From contig NC_064756.1 of the NCBI RefSeq assembly GCF_011397635.1, positions 31,672,996-31,736,995 of the forward strand: a stretch of DNA of 64,000 nucleotides. Reading direction: 5' to 3'. The notes beneath the pieces are model-generated. The model saw nothing but the letters and a program-made list of their open reading frames with translations, did not search any database and was not told where the DNA came from. This DNA comes from Epinephelus fuscoguttatus (lineage: Eukaryota > Chordata > Actinopteri > Perciformes > Serranidae). Both the position numbers and the translations under genes were made by a program. The first letter of the stretch is position 1. Each line of letters opens with the position of its first letter. Below are positions 38,468-52,064 of the stretch, in pieces.

Positions 38468-40495
38468 CTGCACACACAGGGTGAAAGAAACAGGAGAAAG
38501 GTCAAAAAAAGCCTTGAGGAAACATTCAAGCCGGGTGAGGAGGGCGTATTCACTTACCCTCAGCACAAGCAAAGGAAGAAATGAGTCATAATGCTGTTAA
38601 CATAAAACCTCGTTCAAATCATGTATCTGCTGGCCTTTTAATGCTTACCCTCCCTTATTTAACTGTGTCAGAAGGATGAGCTTTTTTAACAAACACCCGC
38701 ATGGCCAGAGGTTGTTTGACTTTGTAAATGAAAATTCTAATAAGCTCATGCAGTGGAAGAAAAATGAATACACATGATTAACACCACAGGGAAGAACTCT
38801 CAGACGTGAAAACTATGCAGTCTAGGAGCCAACATGTCTGTGTTTACAGTGTTGGTAGAGGTCTAGTATATGTATATATATATAAATATGTAGTTAACAA
38901 AAATGCTTAAATGCATCTTGTGTGTACTTCCTGGCAATATTTTACAGTGTCCTCTGTTTTATTGTTTGACATTTGTTGATTTACAGATGATGAGTGGATT
39001 CCTGCTGGTTCTCTTTTCAGATGGTAGTTGCTGTTACATGAAATTGTATCACTGGGTCAAGCACAGATTATCTTAGTGTGCCAACGACATGTTGTACATC
39101 TGCCATATTGCACATGAGCACAGAAAGGATTACATAAACACCAAAACCACAGACACACCCAATCAACACTGCTTACAAGACAGCATCAATCTGTATTACA
39201 TGTAATGTTAGGAGCATATTTGCCATTGGTCTGTTGTGATGGTTAGCTTGTTTGTGTTGTAACATTATTAGGTATCTTTATTCAGTTCAGCTGTACAATC
39301 AGAAACTATTAAGCCCCCTGTTAAAATGTTCCATTAGCAACTAGTGCTTTGTAGTTTTCACTTCATTTCTGATGCTGCTCTTGTTGTCACTAACCATGTC
39401 TTTCAAGCAACATCCTCTAATAACCTTGAGACTACATAGTGCCTCTTGAATAAAAACTCTCCATCCACTTCATCTAGATTTCATTACAGACACTTTAACT
39501 TTCTAAGGACACTTTCATGAAAACTGAAGTCTGGCAAAATCTGTGCATCTGAAGAGCTCTTACATGTTGAGTTATGATAAAAACTCAAGCAAAGGCAATT
39601 CATTGTTTCAAACAAAAAGAAAACAAATTCAATAGTGAATGTCAAACCCTGAAAACTGTAATGTATTTCTCTGTAAAAACTGTGGATGTTATATCGGCTG
39701 ACTGAGAAACTATTAGGCCTCCACACAAGTGTTTCTCTTGTTGTTTTCTCTCTACGTATTTAATTTGTAACACTAATAAGCAACATCCTTCCTGAATCTC
39801 TTTTTATTAGTTGGGACCCACATATTAAAAAACACAAAACAAAAAAATGAGAACATCCAGCTGACCGAGTGAGATATGGCCGATTTAATAAGTACACAAA
39901 CATTGCTGGGAGCTACCCTCTTCTGCAGCATACTGTTTAGGACACACAAGAAAAAACTAGGGCATATTTATATGAAAAGGTGAACTCTGCTTAGTTTACA
40001 TTCACATCTATAGCATAAAATAGGACACACACGTGCTTCATGGTGTGCATGAAGCTGTGGTGCTAATAGAATCAGTGTGAGCCCAACAGCAGTAACTGAC
40101 TTGATTCAACTCCAAAGCAACAAACCCAAAAGCAACCCTTAAAATGACAACAGATGCTATCTTTGTCCCAAAAACTGTCTTGTGGATTAGAACGTAATGC
40201 ATTCTCAGTAACTGTGAAACGTCGTTGCACATTTGAGGATAGGACGTGCAATAAGAACATATTTATTGCAAATCGACACATCACAAGGACACAGGAAATC
40301 TAAAAGACCAGTGTGCACTTTAAACTAGAAAAAAAAAACAGATCCACTCAACCGAGAAACCAAGAAAGACTTACTATTATTTGTAATGTTGCATAACTGC
40401 AGTTGTTAATATTCCAATTATGAGCCATGATCTAGCCATTATTAATTCTAACAAAATACACACAAGCCTCTCCTTAGAAGGCCATGTCAACTCAC

Positions 40496-40695
40496 CCATT
40501 GCCTCTTCATGCGTCACAGTCCTATGACTGTACAATTCTTCAGCCTCGCCTCATCTTTCATCCACCGTTCCAACAGCACGGTTTGTAATTTCTCCTTTGA
40601 GGTCGCATCTACACAACAGCTTTCTCGGTCTGCCCCTAGGGTTAACTATGAGGCCTGCACATCATCTAGCAGCAAGAGCTAAAGTTCCCCTCTCT
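40496..40695 (-). other. trim3: Candidate non-coding first exon of trim3
   Basis: On the minus strand a consensus donor (AATGG/GTGAGTT) ends at 40496. About 25-30 bases upstream of the likely start, a TATA-like box (CTATATTT, about 40718-40724) precedes a stretch with no long ORF. Splicing to the acceptor at 38468 would give a conventional leader. This is inferred from signals only, and the 5' boundary is approximate. Confidence 0.3.
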
Positions 40696-41000
40696 GCCTT
40701 TTGGCTCTGCCTTGACAAATATAGCTAGGCCTTTTTTCTTTGAGAGTAAGGAGAGGAAAGAGGAAGCTTTAAAATGCCACTCCCCAAATTCCTCCTAGTT
40801 CCTTCCCTTTACACCCAGCTGGCTGAGTTCAGGCACCACCTGTCTGTCTGCCTGTGGGGAGATGGGGGAAAAATTACGGTGAACTGGGTTGCCTGTCTCA
40901 CATGAGCAAGCAGGCCTCAGAGGCAGCTGTCCCTCTCTGCAACACAGAGCAGCGAGCTCTAACAATGGCATTCCAGATCTGCTCACAGCTCACCACCCTG

Positions 41001-41069
41001 CATCTCTTCCCCTCCCTTCATCTCTTTTCCTTCTTTCTATTGTCCTCTCTTTTTCTCTTCTCTCTCTCA
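41001..41069 (+). repeat. Polypyrimidine (CT-rich) tract
   Basis: Almost unbroken C/T sequence of about 70 bases upstream of the trim3 candidate first exon; a purine-rich tract in the trim3 sense. Confidence 0.75.
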
Positions 41070-44000
41070 CAACCACATAAATGCACTTATAGCATCAGCA
41101 GGCCTGATCTCAGCCACAGACATCTTGCAGATGGGGATTTTCTCAGGCATGCAGGCCCCATTGTTGCTCCTTGCCAAGTGACTACAAGGCCTACTGACTA
41201 CGGAGCTCTGCTGAGCCTTTTCACCGTCCACACAGCCAACCCTTCCCCAACCCGCTCTGCCTCCCCCTCCTCTTGTCTCCCCTCAAAAGCCCTCCCCTCC
41301 TTGAACTGTCTTCCCTTCACATGGACTCTGAATTGCAGCAGCTGAACGGTGACATCAGGAGGAAGCTTGAGGAGCCAAAGCCCTCAGGCTCCTCCCCTCT
41401 CGGCTGGCAATCCACTGCCTTTAGGGTTGCAACAGTCTCCTCCCGCTTTCCCTTCCCTTCCTCCCTGCCTGTCCGTTCTGTCAGCAGTCCTCCTCAGCTC
41501 AGTTCCTCCCACTCGCCTCACCACTGAAAGAGGATCTTTCTTAAAAACAGTCTCCCCCTGACAGCAGCTCTGAGTAGTTATGCATGTCCTTAGAGAAAAG
41601 CTGAATAATATGAGCAAAAAATGCATCGAATTATAGACAGAAAAGACAAAAATAACATCAATTAAATCACTGCTGATTGTTAAATTTTGCACTTTACAAG
41701 CTTAAATATGTCATAAATACTAGAACCCTGGATCTGCAGGATTCTGTAATGTTTGAGGCAGCATGTGACTAGACCTTCTTCATTGCTCCGTCATGGGAAC
41801 TGCATGATCAGCACTTCATACAGATGGAGTCAGCTATCCGAGTCAGTATGCGACTGTGTTTTCTCTGTACTTTATCTTTCATACTGGAACATGACGCCTG
41901 CAGGAAATCCACTGAATGTAAATGTTGTTTGTGAATTCAGCTGTTAGACTGCAAAGCATCTCTTGCCACTCTCACCCTGCATTACAGTTAAGTGGCTTAA
42001 TGTCCTCCTGCAGGGTCAGGTCCTGTCTGCCATCTGGATTACTGTATCTCCCAGACTGTGATGACACCATCACACCCAGTCAACTCAAATCTGAATTAAA
42101 GCAAACACTTCACATAAATTCGTATAAACTTGCCCTTACACTACTCAAATGCTATTACCACCAGTGAAGCAGTGACAGGCACCAGACTATATAGGTATTC
42201 CATACTTGAGGTAAGTTGTTTGTGTGCTAAACACCTTCCTCCTAAAGACAGGGGTGTCTGATATGAATGGTTTAATTGGATTTCAGCAACATGAGCTCAC
42301 ATCCAGAGAAAACATTGTTCTTAGCTTAATCAGCTTGGATTTCGTCTGCTGCACGAGAGCAGGTAGCCATGCCCTGCTCTTCACCTCTCCTAGAAAGTGT
42401 CGCTTGTTTTTGTCATTGTAAGTTGTGTACATGGGCTAAAGAGCTTCCATGCTTTCTGCAAATTATCACTCTAAGGCTTTTCTGTTCTCTTAAATGCAAA
42501 AGCAATGACTCATGTCTGCTAGTACACTGCATTTCACTACTTTGTACAGTGAAATGAACAAAAGAAAAACATTTTTTCTTGCCTTGTGACTAATGGATGT
42601 GGATGAGAAAATGTTCCACTAAGAATCACCCAAAAACTCAGACTGAATAGATGATCTGCTTCTCTCACCCACAGTTTTTAAATTATCTATGAGACCTGTT
42701 ACATAAGATTCTGCAGAAATACCCAACAAAATATTATCTCTTGGGTAAGTCAGGCTACTTTAAAGTGTGATGCAGAAAACCGTATAATGATAATTTAGAT
42801 ATATAGGGTATATATTTTTACAGGTCAGTTAATGAAAAAAACCTCCAGAGGATAAAATCCACAATTTATTTGTAAAGTTTTGTCAGAAAATAGTTTCTGA
42901 TGAGAACTGTTCACAACAACATGATCCATGGATCACTTTGACTAACTTAGACATGGTTCTAGAAAGAAATGCTATTATGAGCATTAACAAAGAAAGAACT
43001 AATAAGTACTTTTTCTCACTTGCAATGATTTTGAAAACTCAGCTGATAAAACAAAAGTAGTAGCCTATACTTGGCTTGATATTATATGAAATCATTCTTA
43101 TAATATTAATAAGGACACCTTTCTGATATATCATGACACAGCAAATGTATCCATCATCACATATTGAATAAAAAAAGGTGACGTTCAAAGCAATTAACCT
43201 GTTACAGGTGTGCAAATGTCTAATACACGCCTACTACAATCATATCATTGTGGTGTGATTCCACTGGAAGTTGAGTAATGACACTGTGACTACTCAGCAT
43301 TCCAGGATGTTTGCACTTCAAGGGCCATAAAAAGTATTTTTCCCTTCCTTTCCTCTTCCCATGTTTGAGTTAGAGGTGGGTATGTTTTCTACAAACTGCA
43401 TCTAAGATCATATGCACCATTATTTGGGATGATTCCTGTGTAATTTATTTTCCTGCTGTACAGTATGTGTCACAGCAGAGAGAACTTCAGACTAAAGAGT
43501 TTTTCCAGTCGTTCATTTCAGCAGTCAGCTGTGTGCTGGAGCAGTAAACATGGGCAAAAGTCTCAGTGACCTGAAGTAGAAAGTGCTGGCCCTCGATGAT
43601 GTGCTGTCAAGATTGTGTTTAAATATAGCCTGTAGTTTATGTTTCCATCCACATCTGTTGTGTCCCTGTGCATGCGTCATCATGCAGTAATTGTTCCTGC
43701 CTACACTCGGCCTGAGTAAAACATAGCTTTGATCTAATTTAGCAAAAACTCCCTATTACTGATTTTGCTTTGATGAAGTTTTGAAAAGTGTGCAGATTGT
43801 AATGAAAAAATACCTGAGTTTGACTGAGAGATAATGAAAGAAAAAAGAGAAAGAAAGAATAAAAATGAAAAAGATGGTTATGTACTGAACCAGCAACTTT
43901 AATTAGTTTCACCACAGGGAGGCATTACCTTCCTTAAATTACATGTCTATATAAGTGTTGTGAATTTTGCTTTTTTTTCCTTTTTCCTACAGGGGGTAAA

Positions 44001-47000
44001 TCAATAAACAAACGGGAAACTTGTGTTCAGTGTGTCAGCTGGCAGAAATATCTGATGGAATCTAATTCAGATACAGATCAAGCATGAGTGATTGCATGTT
44101 CCCATTTGTACTAGCAATAACAACCCAAGGAACCTTTGTACTGTTTAGAACAACAAAGCTGATGTAAACCTGAGTACAGGACGTCCAGATAACCAAATTT
44201 CTGAAAGTACATTTTTGTGTTTTGGGAGTGTTAAGGGGCTGTTGTGGGGCCAGCGAGGGTGCCTGGCTCTATGATGACTCATCAATCATTATTCACACAA
44301 CACAGAAACCCCTGCTCCTCCATCTAACAAGCTCCCCTCACACTTCACTGCATCAGATGAAGGCATCTGTCTCAATTCATCTGTCTCTGTCAGACTGGTC
44401 ATAGCGGTGGACGTTGGGTTTCACATAATGAAACAAAAACAATCTGTAGACATAATCTGTATGGTTTTTGAGAACAACAGACTCAGTGCAGCAACGATTT
44501 GATTTAATGCTGTTTGTTCCATGTTACATTGTTTCCATGTGGCTTATCTTACCTTTAACTGGGCTCCGTGTTTGTATTTATATTTTATGCCTGCCTCAGT
44601 TTTAAGGCATTAGTGTACATTTGCATATTCAGTATAATAAATACCTGACCAAAGTTGCTGACCAAGCCTGTACACTTGTTATATTGAAAAACTATAGAAA
44701 TCAATTGTAAGGTGCAATTGTTACTTTAAAAGTCAGAAAATTGTAGCCATCTTTATGCCTTTGTCTGCAGAAAGTACATTGATAAGATCTGACAACTGAG
44801 TGACCACATCGTGTCAAGTACAGTAGTCAGCAGAATTTTTAATCAGCACTGACACAAAAAGGGAGTCAGGAGACATTTGTGTCTCTCCCAGTGAGCCCAC
44901 TATCACAAAGGCTGGCAGAAGACAATGCGGCATGCAGGCAGTATGTCTGCAGGCACAACATGTACTGCAGATTTTATAAAAGGTCGGTCAGCGCACAAGC
45001 AAGGGCCCCAGCCTGCGACCCTTATCCACCTGCAGTAAGAGCTACAGCGTAACTGTGGTGTCTCATATAGTCACTCAGATAGTCACATGATGTCTTGAAT
45101 ATTCTGTCCTGTCAAAATACACTGGCAATGTTATACCTGATGATCTGATTATGAATGGTCAGTGTGCACTATGAAGAATTGGTGGTGTTGCAACTTGCAA
45201 ACAAACTATAACTTCACAACATGACAAGTGAATGTTCAGAATGTAGCATGAAATGGATGTAATTTTGGTGTGGCGGTTTGTTGAGCAACATAGATATTTA
45301 GTTTGATGCAATGCACTGTAGCAGTGCTGAATGGACTACAAAGCAACTCTATCATAATAAAGACCAAAAGAAAAAATGTAATTGGCAATTGCAACATCTA
45401 TAACAGAGATCTGTGCTGTGTTGTGTTAACTTTAACTGATTTAGTGATCACGCTTTTATTAATCTTCGGGCTGTAACATATTGAAATGATAAACTTAAAA
45501 AGGTGCTGGTGCTTGTCTTTCCTGGGGGCACTGCATCGTCTGGGTTCAGTTTGTCTTTATATAGTGCCAAGTATTCAGAGATGTTTAATCTACATAGTTC
45601 ATTAAAAACAAGGATGGCATTTAAGTTTGATTTCTTCAAAGTTTTTAAGATAAAATAAACCACTAACCCTGAACATCTTTGTGCAATGTTGATGAAGTTA
45701 TTTGCTTCCTGAAATCACTGATGTAAAGCTTCGACTGGGGAAAAAAATGCTCATAATGTCTTATCTAATATTCAGAATGCACATTATATAATTTCTTATG
45801 TGACTATATCCTTCTTCATGAGGTTATGTTATACTTATGATGCCTCATATTCAGAACTTAAAGAAATTGCACTCAACCAGTTTAAGTGCTGATGTTAATG
45901 AAAATGGCCAAGCCTAAACGAGTGGTTTGGGAAAATCCATCTTAAAGGGAGGGCAAATTACATAGTCCAATGATTGGCTTTGATCAATCTTAAGCGTAGA
46001 CCTATAACATATCAGTATAATAAGCAGAATACAATCAGTTGTAGTCAATATGCCTATGCAGTTAGTCTGAAACTGATTCATGGACAATCTTTATTGAGGA
46101 AGTGATGTAAAATGGAAGTATTAAATTACCAAATATACTATGGGATTTCTTCTGTAGTTTCTCATAGCCCAAGTTGTTGTACTGTAATACCTACAAATGA
46201 GTTCACTTCAGCTCAGTATCTATTGTCCTGCATGTTTTTTTTGGTTTTTTTTTTTACAGACCTTATGATAACAAGTTACAAAGGTTAAGGGGGTGGTATA
46301 AAAATCCAAACATGTGCACCATATTAATTTAGTCAGACAATATGACAAATTATTATTTCAGCTGATATTGAATTAAATCATATTTGGTCTGTACTATTTG
46401 ATTTTAGTGCACAGGCTAAGTAAATAAACACAGTAAGGGTTACTGTCATAGGCCTAATTTGCATAAAGGTGATGTAACCTGGAGATTGTTCGATCAATGA
46501 CAAGGAATGACCAGGGTCAAATTATCCTGAATAATCAATAATTTATCATTCTGTCAATCTTATCTTTTGTCTGGGTGCAAAGCAAATTGATTTTGACAAC
46601 AAGTAGGGTCCAGCTACAATCCTTCATCCTTGCTACATGCCTGTGTTCAAAGGCTGTGTCTAGTCATTTCTAAACTACAATCTGAACTCTGTTCCTGGCA
46701 GCCTACACAAAATTTACAAAGATGTATTGAAACAATTCAGAATGTACCTCAATAGGCTCAATATAGCAACCCTGTTTATGACAGTTCTCGTACACATGCT
46801 GCCCGCCCTGTCTACCTAAAGAACACTGGATATAATCTGAGACTTCAAGCCATTTATACAAACTGAATGAAACCCTGAGACAGACATGTAACCCCTGCTA
46901 AGTATCTGCCCTCAGGCACAGCCTCCAGGACCGTCTGCAGCCTCTCTGTGACCCAGTGCAGGCAGCCAATTGAGTGAAACCAGGCACACAGTTCCATCAG

Positions 47001-48898
47001 CTGAACTCATCAAACGTGTGACTTTTGAGATAGTTTTACTCAAAGAGGAGCCATATCCCTGAAGAAAAGACCAATCAATAACGAACCACTGAACCATCTG
47101 CTCACAGTTGAGGCCAGAGGTGTGAAAAATGATGCACTGGCTGTTGCTGTTGCTGTTGCTGCAGTACAATGCAACACAAGGACTCACAGTATGACATAAG
47201 CAAACAATACGCTGATTCACATGTGGCTCACACAGCTTCCCAGCAATATACCCCTATTAATATTCAGATCCAAAAACCAACGAAAGATCACTAATCCTCT
47301 AAACAAAAGAGCATGTATGCCTGATTACAGAGCCAAGCCCTCAGACTGCAGCAGAGATGCCCACCTGCCTCAGAGCCGGCAGCCAGGGCTGCCTAGGAGC
47401 TAAAATGGAGAAGTGTGTGGGCTGGTTGAGGAAGCAATAAAGAATCAGAGCAGTAGAGTGTTTTAGTGCAACAGTTGCTTTTAAACAAGGCTGGGATAAA
47501 ACACTTTTAATTTATGTTTTGAATGACAGATGAATAAAAACAACAACAGTGAGGACATCATGGTTAATAAGTACAGTCTCTATGTAATTTCCCAACACAG
47601 ATGCTGGATGGGATGGAATTATCAATTATTCATCTGTTCTCATCCCAGTCATTGTATTATTTAGGTCTCCAGATGATGGCACAAACAGGATGAGAAAGCA
47701 GAAATACGATATAATAAAAAGAAGTGAAGAGCCAAGATTGTACTCACATGAATACCCAGCAGGAGGGAGTGGAGTGTCAGCATTGCAGGCCGTAGAGAAA
47801 GCTTCCCATTGTCAGCGTCTCAATCTGCTACAACAAAATCCAGAGACCGGGCGACAGAAAGGAAAGGGCAGGGTCTGTCTGGGCGAAGAAGGGGACAGTA
47901 AGGAAGAGGAGAAGGGAAAGGAGGAGATTAGGGGAGTGGCTTGCATGCAGCATTGGTCAGATGGCTGATGGGAGGAGTTGAGGAACCCATGACATATGGA
48001 GGGGGTAGGGAATATGCAAAAGAGCTGAAATCTCAGGAACTGACTGAGGGGAACAGTCTGTCTGGTGCAAAGGGGTTTGGCTTCCTTAGATACCGCCCAG
48101 TTCCCTTAAATGGACAAAGGATGCAGTTTATTACCTTTAAGCTTTGAATTGATAGGGTGCCAAGGATCACTGGAATACAAAGACACAGGGAATATATTGC
48201 TGAATAAAATAATCAGACTACAATCCTGAAATAGACTGTAGTGCAGTGATTTCACTGTTTGACAGTAGTTTCATGTCCTGTTCTTTTGAATATTGCCTCA
48301 TGAGGCCTCAGTTTCTTGCATTTGTAACAGTAAAAAGGGAAAATGCTAAGTAATATTATGACAGCAGGAAAATGAGAGGGTCCAGGGGAAGGCAGAGAGA
48401 CAGGGGGAGTCCTCTTTGGTCTGCTATAGATGATACATTTATTTGGGTGGAGTCATGGGGTGGTGGTATGGGGCTTGCGATCAGGGCACTTGATGAGTCT
48501 ATATAATAATATATAAGAATAATATAATATAAGAAACATATTTTATACAACTACATGAACAGGGAATTTGAAGAACAAAGCAACTAGCTCAGGCTCAATG
48601 GATCTTTCACTCTGAAGGTTTATTTTCAGGGGAGTGGGGGATGGGTAGATAGATGCTGAAGGTAAAGCCTAATGATGGAGGATGACTTAACGGATGAATT
48701 AAAAAAAATTGGCATTGTATTGTAATGTGGATGCACTGTGTGAGGCTGCTGTGGTGGTGCATGCAGTGGGGAGGGAGTTTGTTGGGGGTGGGGCATGGGG
48801 TGAGAGGCAAACACAGTCATCTTTGGGTTTTATTCTGCAACGTGGAGTTGCCATGGATACTGCATCCATCGTAGTTTAGTCAAGATGGCTGTTGCAGT

Positions 48899-48902
<4 letters not shown>

Positions 48903-48932
<30 letters not shown>
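48903..48932 (+). repeat. (CAG)10 trinucleotide repeat
   Basis: Ten pure CAG units between trim3 and the formin, in frame after an ATG at 48885 (M-A-V-A-V-W, then ten Gln) and followed by TGA. A donor-like GTGAGT overlaps the end. No gene can be supported here. Confidence 0.95.
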
Positions 48933-48933
<1 letters not shown>

Positions 48934-49498
48934 GAGTAGGTCACACAATACAGACTGCAGGTACCTCTCATTGCCAAGACAGATAGTCAAAATAGCTTAT
49001 AATATGATTTGTAACATGAGGAGAATGCAAACTCTCCAACTATTTCATCACAAATTTGTACATTAAAACAAATCATTGTTCCATGTCAAATATTTTAAGG
49101 CTACTTTTCTTTTTAATTAAATAAGCAAATATCGAAATAAAAATATTCATGGCTGCTTGTAGCAATTCATAACTGCCGATCCTGCAATGACAGGGTGAAA
49201 GATACATAGGTAATGCAATGCAATCAAATCATAGACAGCATGTGTCACAGCAGGTGTAAAATGTTTCTAACAAATGTGGTAAAATACAAATAATTATGGC
49301 CTGGGACCTTTTAATGAGTATGCTGTTTTATCACACATTACATACAATTGTAGAATTGTACAAATATGTGATTGAATTTCTATTTGTGACCATACACATA
49401 TAATATAAAAATATGAATAATCTTAGGTGGAGAGAAGACTTGTCTTGACCTTTAACTTTCAGTGATTCTCTAACACAAAAAACAAGGTTTTAAACAAA

Positions 49499-50777
49499 TT
49501 TATTTACTGTTCTCACTGATGAGAGATACAAGGAACAATGTCACAACTTAAGATTTAGTTTCTCTGTAATTTTGATGACCATTCATCTTAGTTCTGTACA
49601 ATTTCAACTGCAAAGAAATAGCACTCTAGCTGTGTTTAAATAAGAGCAAAAAGAAACATTACCTCATTGTAACACTTCAGTCACACAGCTGGACATAGTC
49701 CTAAAAAGCTAATTATTGTAACTCTAGAATTGACTGCTAATAGATGCCAGTAGTCAAACTTACATTTTGAAATCCTAGATGTATTGGCACAAGCTGTGGC
49801 CTCACTGACCTCTTGTCTCTGCTTCTAGCAAGTGGAGACATTGGGGGTGTTGCCCAGCATTGCCACAAGCTGTGTAAATGGAGGGAGACTGGTTCCCTTA
49901 CATCATAGTAGGCCACCAGGTGTTCAACCAGTAATCTCTTCCCATGTTACCTTGAGATCCGCACTGTTCATTTTTCCACTGACAGTCCATGGTTCACTTC
50001 TGCTCAGATACTGGCAGCCTTTGTAACACTGACCCATTTTAGCTCAAAACAATAGCTGAATTGAGCAAGACCCTGAAAGCATCCTCAACCTTCAGCATTT
50101 TTGATGTGATTCTGTGACAGCAGCGGGGGAGGGAAACAAAGAGGCAAAAGACAAAGATATTTATGACTGTAAAACGGAAAAATAACAGCACTAAATCCAA
50201 GCATCCAGTTATTAAAGTATCAAAAATAATAATTAAACCACGATTTAACTTACAATCTGATTTCTCTATGTTCTCTTACTCTTATGCTCTCTTATGCTCA
50301 CACTCAACATCCACTTACTTTCTCAATACATTCTGCAAGGTTGTATATTTTGATCTGGAAAAAGAACACACACTGTAAGTATTGACCCATTTATCAAACT
50401 AAAGAGAACAACACTGTACTGACAAGGTAATATTGTTATTAACAGATAAAAAAATAACTAAAAATGTTTATAGTGTGTGTGCCCATCTTTCTTTTGTTCA
50501 CCAGACAATGTACAGATTGCCTGGAGATCAACAACAGCCCTGTTTTCTGTGCAACAGTTTACAATGTTACTGTTATATTCTGCCATCTAGTGGTACAACA
50601 TACAAAATAGCTTTTCCTCAACTTTTCCCTCTCCAACTACTTTTCTGGAACCATCTCTCAATCTCTGCACAACCACATTATTGATTTACAAATGTAACAA
50701 AAAATATAACACTACATCATCACCATGATGAGTATATTACAAGTGACACTAAAGTAACATGTGCTTCCCTGACCTGC
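49499..50777 (-). other. Formin 3'UTR (inferred extent)
   Basis: No coding signal. A minus-strand AATAAA (TTTATT at 49499-49504) lies about 1.27 kb after the stop and is a reasonable poly(A) signal. Confidence 0.35.
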
Positions 50778-52064
50778 CTATACAGCAGAATCAGTGCTCT
50801 TATGGACTGTTTCTTTGCTGCTCTGTAGTTTGCTCATGTCTCCAAGGCGTTTTAAAAAGCTAAAAAATAGTCCAGGGTTTTCAGCCTTAATCCACGTACT
50901 CTTAGGGGGAACATTTTCATTATTCTTCTGCAAGTGGTTGCCTGTGGGCTCCATTGCCTTGCCCATTTCATTTTGCTCCCCAAGCCCTCGATCGGAAGCA
51001 TTGGTCACAGAATCATTTGGTTTGCTTTTCTTTTCTGCTGATGGAGAAGTCTGGTCTTGTGAAGCAGATTTTTGAAAGCTGTGAGATACATCAGTAAAGT
51101 CAAATGCTTGTTTTGAGGAATGGTGTCCAGCACTCCCTGCTGCCTGTGTCCCTTTTTCTTTTGCTGCAGATTTAGGAGTTCTGAGTGGAGGCTTAGCAAA
51201 CAGATTATCTTCCTCTTCCTCAGTTTTAGAGACCATGGTGGGTAGAGTATGGCGGCGGCCAAGGTTACATTTTGAGGAGGACTGAGGACTGAGCAAAAAT
51301 CTAATTAAATCCTCATTGGTAGGGTCTCCAGGATACCTATCTGTCTCTTCATCGAAGGTGCGCTGACGCGGCAAGGTGGTAATTGGACCAGGAGATTTCA
51401 CATTTTCCAGAGAATGGTCCCCAGATGAGACACTGCCACGGCTCTTCTGAAAGCGCAAAACTTTTTTGGATGCTTCACGTAACCTTTGGGCCTCCTCCTC
51501 ATTATTATCCTGTAGATCTTCCTCGCTATCATCAGTGGTGGCTGAGAAAGATCTACAGGAGGAAGAAATGCTGGTGGTCCTATTGGCTGGGTTTGTAAAA
51601 TCTCTGAGGTCCTCTTTTCTGGAAGTTTTCACCTCTTCTTCATGAGGAATGTCAGCTTTTGTCTTGTTATCCTCGATATTAGACTGGGCTTTCTTTTGTG
51701 AAGGGTTCTCTGTGAGTTCAAATGCTGAATTCCACCCTTTTCTGCCCATGTCCTTCACTCTAATAGAGCCTCCACTTTTTTCATCACCAGGTGGGAGGTT
51801 TGCCCGAGAGGTAATTTCTGATAGGCTTCCATTGTTGGGGCTGCCACTTGTGGGACTTCCAAACATGGATGAGGGCCTTCCGGTTCCGATTCTCCTCCGA
51901 GAGGCACGATTGGTAAGAAAATTCTGTAGCATGGACTGCAATGCAACTCCATCAAGTTCCTTGTCTCTACTGGAGCATGTAGCTGTGGACCTGCGCTTAG
52001 CAGCAATCTGCAATCTTTCTCTGTGTCTCCGTTGCACCTCTGCCACCTCTCGAGCCTTGTTTTC
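50778..52064 (-). other. Formin last exon: Ser/Lys-rich C-terminal tail
   Basis: A single 1287-base exon encodes the final 428 residues and stop. It starts with a charged helix ([18 protein letters not shown]) and becomes low-complexity, rich in Ser, Lys, Glu and Asn, with several RRHTLP / [15 protein letters not shown] stretches that look like phosphorylation sites. In FHDC1 the corresponding long tail binds microtubules; here that is inference only. Confidence 0.85.

Larger units (their letters stand above)
40730..49498. other. Intergenic region between trim3 and the formin gene
   Basis: About 8.8 kb, AT-rich, with only short unsupported frames. Visible features are the pyrimidine tract (41.0 kb), a short GCTGTT tandem (47.14-47.16 kb) and the CAG repeat (48.9 kb). 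It may hold distal trim3 promoters or enhancers, but nothing in the sequence proves this. Confidence 0.6.

Noticed and set aside
47690..47968. 92-residue plus-strand ORF between trim3 and the formin
   Set aside because: Low-complexity Lys/Glu-rich sequence with no splice context, conservation evidence or domain.
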